Shown here: positions 8,010 through 14,282 of the stretch, in pieces
How positions within the stretch are numbered: the first letter of the stretch is position 1
How the letters are laid out: every line of letters begins with the position of its first letter
DNA from: Myxococcales bacterium
Lineage (GTDB): Bacteria > Myxococcota_A > Bradymonadia > Bradymonadales > Bradymonadaceae
DNA length: 15,409 nt
Reading direction: 5' to 3'
Assembly (NCBI GenBank): GCA_007120615.1
Contig: SKNI01000501.1
Coordinates: 1 to 15,409, forward strand
The notes under the pieces: model-generated
Seen by the model: the letters and a program-made list of their open reading frames with translations, nothing else
The model's database searches: none
Told to the model about the DNA's origin: nothing
Translations under genes and position numbers: made by a program

Positions 8010-8771
8010 TCAAAGAATGGCCGAGAGGTATTCAGCGATGCGAAAGATGGCCACCGGGGCGACACAGACCGCCACGGCGCCCCAGCACAACACCAGGCGC
8101 AGCATAATGTCGCCTCTTCGCGGATGGGTGATGGGCAGTCGTTTTACGAGCCGTCGAAAGCTGGTGTAGATCGAAAAGAGCCCGGCAAAACCCACGATAA
8201 AGGGAAGCGAGATGCCCACGGCGATGACCGTCTCCAGGCATATCTCGGAGGCGGCAAGGCCGGTAAATGGCATAAGAGAAAAGGCGATATAAAAGGGAAG
8301 AAGGCCCAGCAAAATGATCGACGTTCGGGCCTGGACTCGAAGAGATTGGGCGGTCACCAGCCTAAACGAGGCGTCCAGTCCGGAGAGCTGGGTGTAGAAA
8401 TAAAAGCTCGGAAGTCCGATGGCGATGGCCGACAAAAAGCCGCCCGTCAATGCCAGGGGAACCCACAGAATTGGCGTGCCCTCAAGGGGAAGTCCCATAA
8501 AGACGATCGGCTGGGCCAGCTGGATGATGGTGCCCAGGGCCAGTCCGAAGAGCAGAAGACCGGCGGTGGCCAGGGCTAAGAATTTCTGGATCGTGAACAC
8601 CAGATTGGGCTCGTCGCAGACCATATCGTCTACGCTCTCATCGTCGCGCATCATGGCGTCGAAGAAGTCCCGAGGCTCACGTTGTTCCTCTTCATCTGGA
8701 GAAGGATGGTAGGTGATTTTTGGTGAGGTTCGGGTGCCTCGGGTGGCGATTTTTCCGTAGGTGGTTTCCAT
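8010..8771 (-). CDS. Polytopic membrane protein of unknown function (paralogue of the upstream gene product)
   Basis: A 253-residue protein with an acidic, hydrophilic N-terminal tail (1-57) and about five membrane segments (about 63-88, 99-125, 150-172, 179-201, 222-245). Residues 121-166 align without gaps to residues 91-136 of the product of the next gene upstream, sharing Pro121, Tyr124, Gly131, Phe136, Thr140 and FSL at 164-166, so the two are probably distant paralogues. The fold resembles small Yip1-like membrane proteins, but I cannot assign a family. The start at 8771 is chosen because GGAGG lies about 8 nt upstream; the reading frame continues to 9443 only through low-complexity DNA and the neighbouring gene. 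A sigma54-like element lies 60-76 nt upstream. Confidence 0.78.
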   Translation of the reverse strand: METTYGKIATRGTRTSPKITYHPSPDEEEQREPRDFFDAMMRDDESVDDMVCDEPNLVFTIQKFLALATAGLLLFGLALGTIIQLAQPIVFMGLPLEGTPILWVPLALTGGFLSAIAIGLPSFYFYTQLSGLDASFRLVTAQSLRVQARTSIILLGLLPFYIAFSLMPFTGLAASEICLETVIAVGISLPFIVGFAGLFSIYTSFRRLVKRLPITHPRRGDIMLRLVLCWGAVAVCVAPVAIFRIAEYLSAIL

Positions 8772-8784
8772 GTGCGAGCCTCCG

Positions 8785-8836
8785 ATGGGAGAGAGATTAG
8801 AGATTGGAGAGAGTAAAGAGAAAGACAAAGAGCAAG
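8785..8836. repeat. Purine-rich low-complexity tract in the intergenic spacer
   Basis: The plus strand is almost entirely A and G with GAGA and GAGATT iterations and only scattered T or C. It occupies much of the 182-nt spacer 8772-8953 and the 5' leader of the gene starting at 8771. No gene or hairpin is evident in it. Confidence 0.6.
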
Positions 8837-8847
8837 GGCTTTCGCCA
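8831..8847 (-). promoter_or_regulatory. Sigma54-like -24/-12 element (spacing one base long)
   Basis: On the minus strand it reads TGGCGAAAGCCCTTGCT: a TGGC -24 box and an exact TTGCT -12 box, but 11 rather than 10 bases separate GG and GC. It would start transcription near 8820, giving a leader of about 49 nt for the gene at 8771. The spacing defect makes this weaker than the element at 9619. Confidence 0.3.
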
Positions 8848-8953
8848 GGGCCAAGGGCCCAAGGCGCGGAGTAAGGGCAAGGTAAAGGGTGGAGCTTCTG
8901 GGGGTTGCCGAGGGGTTGGTTGTACGCTCGGTTTAGCCAGTGATGCCCGGTTC

Positions 8954-9562
8954 TTAGAAGTTTAGGAGTCCGAAGAGCCAGAAGAGTTGCATGCCGATGG
9001 CGCTTAAGAGCAGGAGCCAGACGAAGGCGTAGAACGAAGAACGCCTTGGCTCGAGGGCTTTCATGATGCGCAAGAATACGTCGCTCATGCAGATGGCGAC
9101 GCCGGTAAAGACCACTAGATTCACCGCCCAGTGGACCGCCGTGAACGGAAGCGCCAGGGAGAAAAACCAGGTGATCGGGATGCTGGCCAGCATCGCGGTG
9201 GCTCCGAAACTTACGGTCACCGACGCGGCAAGGGTTGTGGTGGTGAAGTCCAGGCGGGAGCCCAGCATGGAGTTGATGATGTAGAGGGCCGGAAAGGCCA
9301 GCAGCCAGGCCAGACCCGTGGTCACGGGCATCAACATCGCCCCCTCGGCCATGCCCGAAGCGCCGCGGTGCATGTGCATGATCATGCCGTAGGCGACGGT
9401 GCCGGCGAGAGCGTTGAGAAGCAAAACGATAAAAACCATCCACGACGGCGACGTCGTCTCCTCCCTATCGCGATCTCGCCATTGAACGGCCAATTCCTCG
9501 GGGCGGCGGATGGCCATCCCCACGTCTCGGATCGATTGTCGAACGGTTGCGGTAGCACTCAT
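8954..9562 (-). CDS. Small polytopic membrane protein, Yip1-like
   Basis: A 202-residue protein with a charged cytoplasmic N-terminal tail (1-40, including RRPEEL) and about five hydrophobic segments (about 41-63, 76-98, 112-137, 142-160, 177-199). Size and layout resemble bacterial Yip1-family proteins, whose function is generally unknown; this is a resemblance and not an identification. It shares a 46-residue ungapped region with the downstream gene product (residues 91-136 here). The start at 9562 has an excellent AAGGAGG site about 7 nt upstream. A near-perfect -24 sigma54 box lies 57-72 nt before the start, suggesting activation by an NtrC-type regulator such as the one encoded at 4178-5545. 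Confidence 0.82.
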   Translation of the reverse strand: MSATATVRQSIRDVGMAIRRPEELAVQWRDRDREETTSPSWMVFIVLLLNALAGTVAYGMIMHMHRGASGMAEGAMLMPVTTGLAWLLAFPALYIINSMLGSRLDFTTTTLAASVTVSFGATAMLASIPITWFFSLALPFTAVHWAVNLVVFTGVAICMSDVFLRIMKALEPRRSSFYAFVWLLLLSAIGMQLFWLFGLLNF

Positions 9563-9618
9563 TTGGTTCCTCCTTGGAGCCGGGTTGATGGATTCAGTTC
9601 AACTCGGTTGGGGAGAAC

Positions 9619-9634
9619 TTCAAGTTGCGTGCCA
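9619..9634 (-). promoter_or_regulatory. Sigma54-like -24/-12 promoter candidate
   Basis: On the minus strand it reads TGGCACG-CAAC-TTGAA. It matches the consensus TGGCACG-N4-TTGCW at every fixed position except the C of the -12 GC, and the spacing is exact. The predicted start near 9608 leaves a leader of about 46 nt before the Yip1-like gene at 9562. Confidence 0.45.
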
Positions 9635-9766
9635 GGAACTCTCGGGGTTGGAGAAGTGCTTTTGAGTCAGTGGTTTAGGTGGGTTTGGGGTATGTCGGGG
9701 AGCTTCGTGGGGCTTCGTGGGCGGCCAAAGTGTCAACATCGTGGGCGGTTGGGTGTACAGGTTGTG

Positions 9767-9796
9767 GATCGGGGATCGGGATCGAGATCGAGATCG
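9767..9796. repeat. Short tandem repeat, five GATCG copies
   Basis: GATCG starts at 9767, 9774, 9780, 9786 and 9792 (steps of 7, 6, 6 and 6), immediately 3' of the stop codon of the gene at 9805. It lies in the 242-nt spacer 9563-9804, which also holds a direct repeat of GCTTCGTGGG around 9703-9722 and the sigma54-like element. Confidence 0.6.
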
Positions 9797-9804
9797 GTGA
9801 ACCG

Positions 9805-10530
9805 CTAGTGGTTGTCGATGGCTACGAATACGGATGAAGTGGCGAGCCATCGGGTGTAGCGGTAGAGCATGTAGAAGAAGGAGTAGCGGAGGAGGGTCAG
9901 GGGGTCGGTGGAGTTGAGGGAATTCGTTATGGCTTCGAGAGGGGCGGAAAGTGAGGCGGGGTTGGAGACAAGGGGGCTGAGACAAAGAAAGACGGCGGGG
10001 ACGCCGAGAATATAGCGCCAATGGCGATAGGAAACGGCCAGGGATTTGAGGATTGCCTGTGCCGGTGAAATCCGGCGGGCGGCGGTGAAATAAAGAGCCG
10101 GGGCAAGGCTGAAGGAGAGAAGGTAGATGGGTATGAAGGCGACGGTGCCGCCGATGGTTACGCAGACAAAGGACGCACCGATGAGGATTACGGTGCATAG
10201 AAATTGGGTGGTCATCACCGAGCCCATCCGACCGATGGCGCTTCCGATGACGGTTGCCAGGCTCAATTGCTCCTCGGAGCGGGCCAGATGCCGCATGGGC
10301 CCGTAGAGCCCGCGTTGAAATGCGTAGAGGACCCATAATCCCAGCAGCAGCCCGGTGACCATTTTGGGGTCGGGGGTGTTCATGGTCGCCACAAAGCTCG
10401 CGACCTGGCCGGCCAGGATCAGGGAAATAATGATCTGACCCACCGTGCACAGACCCCAGATCAGGGCTACGGGACCGGGTACACGACGAAATAGATCTCC
10501 CGCCACCTTTAGATAATGAGTCTTGTTCAT
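9805..10530 (-). CDS. Polytopic membrane protein of unknown function
   Basis: A 241-residue protein with a short basic N-terminus and about five or six membrane segments (about 21-48, 57-76, 106-128, 129-150, 170-188, 208-236). Between the fourth and fifth segments is an amphipathic stretch, ARRISPAQAILKSLAVSYRH, resembling the cytoplasmic loop of GPDPase-membrane or DUF975-like integral membrane families. That similarity is impressionistic and no enzymatic motif is visible. The ATG at 10530 is preceded by GGGAG about 6 nt upstream. It appears to be the first gene of the membrane cluster, with a sigma70-like promoter at 10566-10594 and a 242-nt spacer before the next gene. Confidence 0.75.
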   Translation of the reverse strand: MNKTHYLKVAGDLFRRVPGPVALIWGLCTVGQIIISLILAGQVASFVATMNTPDPKMVTGLLLGLWVLYAFQRGLYGPMRHLARSEEQLSLATVIGSAIGRMGSVMTTQFLCTVILIGASFVCVTIGGTVAFIPIYLLSFSLAPALYFTAARRISPAQAILKSLAVSYRHWRYILGVPAVFLCLSPLVSNPASLSAPLEAITNSLNSTDPLTLLRYSFFYMLYRYTRWLATSSVFVAIDNH

Positions 10531-10565
10531 GATGCTCCCGTCCTGTGGATTATCGTACTCTTGAA

Positions 10566-10594
10566 GTAATAGCGACGGCGTCGCCTATATTCAA
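10566..10594 (-). promoter_or_regulatory. Sigma70-like promoter with a palindrome in its spacer
   Basis: Minus strand: TTGAAT (-35, 10594-10589), a 17-nt spacer, then TATTAC (-10, 10571-10566). Both boxes match 4 of 6 consensus positions, 36 nt before the start of the membrane-protein gene. The spacer contains the inverted repeat GCGAC-n3-GTCGC (10572-10584), a plausible repressor or activator site. Confidence 0.4.
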
Positions 10595-10631
10595 GCCCGA
10601 CCGCTCTCGACCTCAATGGTACATGGAGCGC

Positions 10632-10670
10632 GGACCACTGAATTCTGCGGCCTTGATGCAGTAGTGGTCC
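10632..10670. repeat. Isolated inverted repeat, 8-bp outer and 4-bp inner arms
   Basis: Outer arms ggaccact (10632-10639) and agtggtcc (10663-10670) are perfectly complementary. Inside them, ctgc (10645-10648) pairs with gcag (10658-10661) around a 9-nt loop. It lies in the non-coding gap 10531-11086, with no U-run on either side, so it is not a typical terminator. It could be an operator, an RNA structure or a mobile-element remnant. Confidence 0.5.
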
Positions 10671-10925
10671 AATTGAAGACGTCCGTCAGCACGGCCATCT
10701 CGTTGGGGACGTTTTACACGTACGTTTTGGTCGATAGACAGGATCCGAAGATCGGCCAGGTGTTTACTGCATCCGAAGTTCGAGATCGTAAAGATGGTTC
10801 AATGATCAACGATGATTGGGAGGAGTTGGAGTCTCAGCTTCGAGCAGGAGTCGAGGAGGGCGATGAGCTCTGTACGGGAGGAACGGAGAGTTTCTGGATG
10901 AATTGAGGTGTTTTCGACGGGGTCG

Positions 10926-11087
10926 GTCGTTGTGAGATTAGTTCGGACTTCAGGGCGTCGCGAATAGAAGGCGTTGCAGGCCTGCAGCGCCTCTCTATTT
11001 AAGGAATTACACATTTGTGGGCCGGCGTGCTGGAACGTGGTTGATTCTCGTTGTGCCCTTTGGGATCGAGGATCGACCACCAACGAC
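10926..11087 (-). ncRNA. Candidate retron msr-msd RNA directly downstream of the RT gene
   Basis: On the minus strand this 162-nt segment starts in the RT stop codon with GTCGTTG and ends with CAACGAC, an exact 7-bp complement like the a1/a2 ends of retron RNAs. Next comes a 14-position stem with two mismatches (11067-11080 with 11037-11050) capped by CCC-AAA-GGG, resembling an msr stem-loop. A near-perfect palindromic hairpin (10962-11000, about 19 pairs, one bulge, one wobble) could be the msd stem; it has no U-run and so is not a normal terminator. The branching G cannot be placed with confidence. Retron RNAs usually precede the RT gene, but here overlapping genes leave no room. The alternative is an RNA upstream of the ARM gene, outside the window. 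Confidence 0.35.
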
Positions 11088-12418
11088 TACTGAGCCTCGA
11101 TAAACGGTCCGAGCGCCTCCAACAGCCCGGCGCCCTCCTCGGGGTCGGTCATAAATATGTAGGCTGCCCAGCCCGCCATGGTGTGGACCGAGTCGCCCTC
11201 GTGGAGCTCTTTGCCCTGCTGCAAATTATGAATCGCAGCGCGGACCATTCGGCGTTTGTGGCGTGGCACGCGGGGGCCGCCCTTGCCGTTGACGACAAGG
11301 CCGGTGACCTTCTGGCGAGCGCCGGTTCGGGCGACGCGAGTCTTGTCGGGGTGGATCTCGAATCCTTCGTCTTCGACGACGGCTCGGACTGTACCGAGGA
11401 GGTCGCCGAGGCGTGGGGAGTCGGCGTGGGACTCGGGGAGGCTGAAGGTGAGGTCGTCGGCGTAGCGGGTGTAGCGCCAGCCCAGTTTTTTGGCCAGACC
11501 GGTCAGTCTTCGGTCGAGACGCAGACAAATCGCGTTGGTGATGGCCGGGCTCGTGGGGGCACCCTGGGGAAGGCATCTCGGTCCCAGAGCCAGGAAGTAT
11601 TTTTTGTCGTCGTAGTGGGCGATTTTTCGCGGCGATTCGGTACACAGAAGGGCCAATAAGAGGGCCAGTTGCTCCTGGTATCCGGCGGCTCGAAAGAGAC
11701 CTTTTACGCGGGGCAGGGTTACCGTGGGGAAGAAGTTCCGCAGGTCCATATTGACGACGATTTTGGAGTTGGTGTGCAGCCGAGCATTGGTCAAAATGGA
11801 GCGACCCGGCAAAAATCCGTGGGCTGCGCCGTGGACGGGCAGATGCTCCACGATATTTCGCAAGACCCAGTGCTGGGCGGCCTTCATCTTGGGCATGGGA
11901 GCCCAGATCTGACGGGTTCCGCCGCTGCTCTTGGGGATCGTGAAGGGGGTGTAGTGGACGAATTCGGCGGCTTCCCGGTGAAAGGTCAGCCAGCGAAGTC
12001 CGGGGACCGTGGTGTCTAAGGCTTTGGCCAGATCGTCAGGGGATTTGAGATCGGGGATCTCGTTTTCCGCCAGGCGCTCCTCTGCTCGCGGATTGTCGAA
12101 GCGGTCAGCGTCGGCCTCGTCGTTCCACCAGATGGTCTCCCCGAGGTGGACGATGTGGGTGGCCTTATAGGCCTTCCAGGCCAGGGTGTTGAGGCGGCGT
12201 TTTTCGGCCGCCTCGGCCTTGAGCCGCTTCTTATAATCCGCCAGATCGTTGGCGGACATCTTGTCGGTCTCCAAGTTGTCGACCCACAGATTTTGCTCGC
12301 GCAACTGGGCTTCGATCCAACTGGAGATGCCGCCGGCCGAGCGAATATCGGGCCAGAGCTTGGAAGGGGCGATTTTCTTTTCAGTTTTGGACGTCATTTG
12401 GTCACTACTCGGTGGCAT
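11087..12418 (-). CDS. Retron reverse transcriptase
   Basis: A 443-residue RT that should copy a partner structured RNA into msDNA primed from an internal 2'-OH. Seen: an N-terminal extension (1 to about 150) containing AWKAYKATHIVHLG, which I recall from myxobacterial retron RTs; the retron-specific NAxxH motif as NARLH (211-215); MDLRNFFPTV with the metal-binding Asp225; LPQGAPTSP (283-291); the catalytic YADD (319-322) followed by LTFS; and the retron VTG motif (371-373). Every diagnostic residue is intact. Its start overlaps the WHSWIM gene by 14 nt, so it is translationally coupled; an alternative ATG at 12397 would give 436 residues. Together with the two upstream genes it forms a cassette like retron type XIII. 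It is not a group II intron or DGR RT: no maturase region or template/variable repeat was seen. Confidence 0.93.
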   Translation of the reverse strand: MPPSSDQMTSKTEKKIAPSKLWPDIRSAGGISSWIEAQLREQNLWVDNLETDKMSANDLADYKKRLKAEAAEKRRLNTLAWKAYKATHIVHLGETIWWNDEADADRFDNPRAEERLAENEIPDLKSPDDLAKALDTTVPGLRWLTFHREAAEFVHYTPFTIPKSSGGTRQIWAPMPKMKAAQHWVLRNIVEHLPVHGAAHGFLPGRSILTNARLHTNSKIVVNMDLRNFFPTVTLPRVKGLFRAAGYQEQLALLLALLCTESPRKIAHYDDKKYFLALGPRCLPQGAPTSPAITNAICLRLDRRLTGLAKKLGWRYTRYADDLTFSLPESHADSPRLGDLLGTVRAVVEDEGFEIHPDKTRVARTGARQKVTGLVVNGKGGPRVPRHKRRMVRAAIHNLQQGKELHEGDSVHTMAGWAAYIFMTDPEEGAGLLEALGPFIEAQ

Positions 12419-14282
12419 TCATGAAGCCTTTCGCTTCGAGATCCTGGGCTCGGGCCATGAAAGCGGCGCGGGCCTCGTCAACTTCATTGAATTTCAGGCG
12501 TTGTAGTCGATGGTTCTGGTCCGTTCGAAGTCCCCATCGCACGCGCAGATGCTTGCGATTGAAGGTCAGGGTGTAGACGTCTTCGCCCCGGTCGTGGCGG
12601 CGGACGTAGGTCCTGGTTTCGGCGACGATATCGTCGGTTCCCCGGCGGGCTTTTCTGTCGAGTTCTTGTTTCGCCACCACCATTCGAAGGGCCAGAAGGT
12701 GAGGACAGGGTCCTTCCTTGAGGGCGTGCTGTCGAAAGTGAGTGCAGGTGCAATGGGCCCGGTAGACTCGGCCGTCGGTGGTGAGTTCGAATTTGGTCTC
12801 GTATTCGCGAAGATTGGCCTCCACGTTGATCTTGGCCTCGAAGGCGGTGCCCCGGCCGATGATCTCGGTCTCTTTCTCGATGACCACGCTGCCGCCGTGT
12901 CCGGCGACCAATTCGCTGGCCTCGCGCTCATTTCGATTGCGAAATTGGAGCTCTTCTTCGTCAAAGCCCTCATCGGTGATTCGACGTAGGCGATAGACGT
13001 CGTCGCCGATGTCGTACATCACTTCGCCATTCTTACAGCCCCGTTGGAGGGCGGCCTGGATGTCTTTTCGGCTCAGTTGGGTAGATTTTACGAGGTCTGT
13101 TATTGAGGCGAACCAGGACTCTTCGAGGTGCCCGATAACGGTATGATAGTCCTGGTCATCGCTGTTGGCTCCGGGGAGCATCACGTCCAGGTGAACGGTC
13201 TGCGACCAGTTGCTGGCGATATAGCCGGTCATGCCAAGGGTGACGGTGACCGGTCCGCATTCAAAGACCCAGAAGCCGGGCATCCCGCTTCCGATGAGGC
13301 GAACTTTGACGTTGGTGACGTAGGGCAAAATTCGCTGCAGGGCCATCAGGCGGCGTCGGCCCCAGATTCGGATGACCTGGGCGTGTTTTCCCTTATAGGG
13401 GTCGACGTCGGCTTCGATGACGAGTTCCCAGGGTTCGAGCACGATTCGTGGCTTCTGGCCTGGCGTAAGTTCGGCTCGGATGGAGCGGCCTTTGCCCTTG
13501 ATGTCGGCGTTGAGGCGCAGGTGACGCAGCAGGTTATAGACGTCCATGGGCGCCAGGTTGAACTCGTATTCGTCGGCCAACGTCGCCGCCGACTGGACCT
13601 GCAAGAATCCGTGAATCCAGGAGTTGGGTACTTCAATATGCTTCTCGATGGCCTCGGAGGCGTCGGTGGTCTGCACCCCGAAGGCCTCGGCGCTCATGGC
13701 CATGAAGGTGTCGCGGTAGTCGCGCATCTCGCTCACGCCGTCGAAGAGCGCTTTGGTATAGTCGACGTTGGTCGTTCCGCACTTCGGCTTTTCGTCGAGC
13801 TCAAAAGCCTCCCAGTCGATGTCGAGGCGCACATAGGAGCTCTCGTCTTTGCTGAAGACCTCGAACATCAATTTGTCGGGATGAGCGGTGACGATGGGGT
13901 CGAGGATAAGCCAGGCGTGGGGGTCGTTTTCCCGGAGCCAGTCGTAATATTCTCGCTGGGCCTCAAAGGCGCCTTTATTGGAGCCGCCCCGATTGGACTG
14001 CTGTTTCCAGGCCAGATAGGCGGAGTTGTCCTTTGGCTTGTAGCGCAGGTCGCTCTTGACCACTTCGTAGAGCATGGACAGAAGCTCGCGCATTCTCAGG
14101 GGCTCTTTGACGCGTCCCTGAAAACCCACGTCGCCACGGTTGGCGTTGGTAAAGAGGTTGATTCGGCCGCCTTCCTCTTCGGCGTCGAAGCCACTTTGGC
14201 CCTGGTAGCGAAGGTCGAACTCGGTTCGTTCGCCGGGTCCTTCGGTCTTCTCTTCGTTAGTGTCGGACTTTTCATCAACCAC
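12405..14282 (-). CDS. Winged-helix/SWIM zinc-finger protein (WHSWIM retron accessory) with WGR-like C-terminus
   Basis: A 625-residue soluble protein, the presumed effector or accessory of the retron. Residues 1 to about 370 match no family I can name. A winged-helix-like region is at about 383-435 (ITDLVKSTQLSRKDIQAALQ, then the wing VMYDIGDDVYRL). A SWIM zinc finger has C511-x-C513-x12-C526-x-H528, all ligands present. Residues about 565-625 look like a WGR domain (LTFNRKHLRVRWG, then a helix with EARAAF and ending KGF). SWIM and WGR domains bind nucleic acids or proteins, so contact with msDNA or a phage product is inferred. The start is a GTG at 14282 with GGAGG 5 nt upstream; the first 8 nt overlap the ARM gene end. 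Type XIII retrons, as I recall them, encode such a protein beside the RT. Confidence 0.85.
   Translation of the reverse strand: MVDEKSDTNEEKTEGPGERTEFDLRYQGQSGFDAEEEGGRINLFTNANRGDVGFQGRVKEPLRMRELLSMLYEVVKSDLRYKPKDNSAYLAWKQQSNRGGSNKGAFEAQREYYDWLRENDPHAWLILDPIVTAHPDKLMFEVFSKDESSYVRLDIDWEAFELDEKPKCGTTNVDYTKALFDGVSEMRDYRDTFMAMSAEAFGVQTTDASEAIEKHIEVPNSWIHGFLQVQSAATLADEYEFNLAPMDVYNLLRHLRLNADIKGKGRSIRAELTPGQKPRIVLEPWELVIEADVDPYKGKHAQVIRIWGRRRLMALQRILPYVTNVKVRLIGSGMPGFWVFECGPVTVTLGMTGYIASNWSQTVHLDVMLPGANSDDQDYHTVIGHLEESWFASITDLVKSTQLSRKDIQAALQRGCKNGEVMYDIGDDVYRLRRITDEGFDEEELQFRNRNEREASELVAGHGGSVVIEKETEIIGRGTAFEAKINVEANLREYETKFELTTDGRVYRAHCTCTHFRQHALKEGPCPHLLALRMVVAKQELDRKARRGTDDIVAETRTYVRRHDRGEDVYTLTFNRKHLRVRWGLRTDQNHRLQRLKFNEVDEARAAFMARAQDLEAKGFMNATE

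Noticed and set aside
8772..9443. Long N-terminal extension of the membrane protein that starts at 8771.
   Set aside because: It crosses a purine-rich low-complexity spacer and runs antiparallel in frame to the Yip1-like gene's coding frame; the ATG at 8771 has its own GGAGG.
10616..10906. Plus-strand frame of 96 codons; its YTYVLVDRQDPKIGQVF stretch faintly recalls a GIY-YIG nuclease start.
   Set aside because: No ribosome-binding site, opposite in orientation to every other gene, starts just before an inverted repeat, and the expected continuation of a GIY-YIG motif is absent in all frames.
10962..11000. The near-perfect palindromic hairpin considered simply as the intrinsic terminator of the retron operon.
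   Set aside because: No U-run follows on the minus strand. It remains possible as a factor-assisted terminator, but the surrounding complementary ends and first stem-loop fit an msr-msd RNA better.
10799..11083. Minus-strand frame of 94 codons directly after the RT gene.
   Set aside because: It depends on a TTG start, has low-complexity composition without motifs, and coincides with the structured segment that better fits an RNA.
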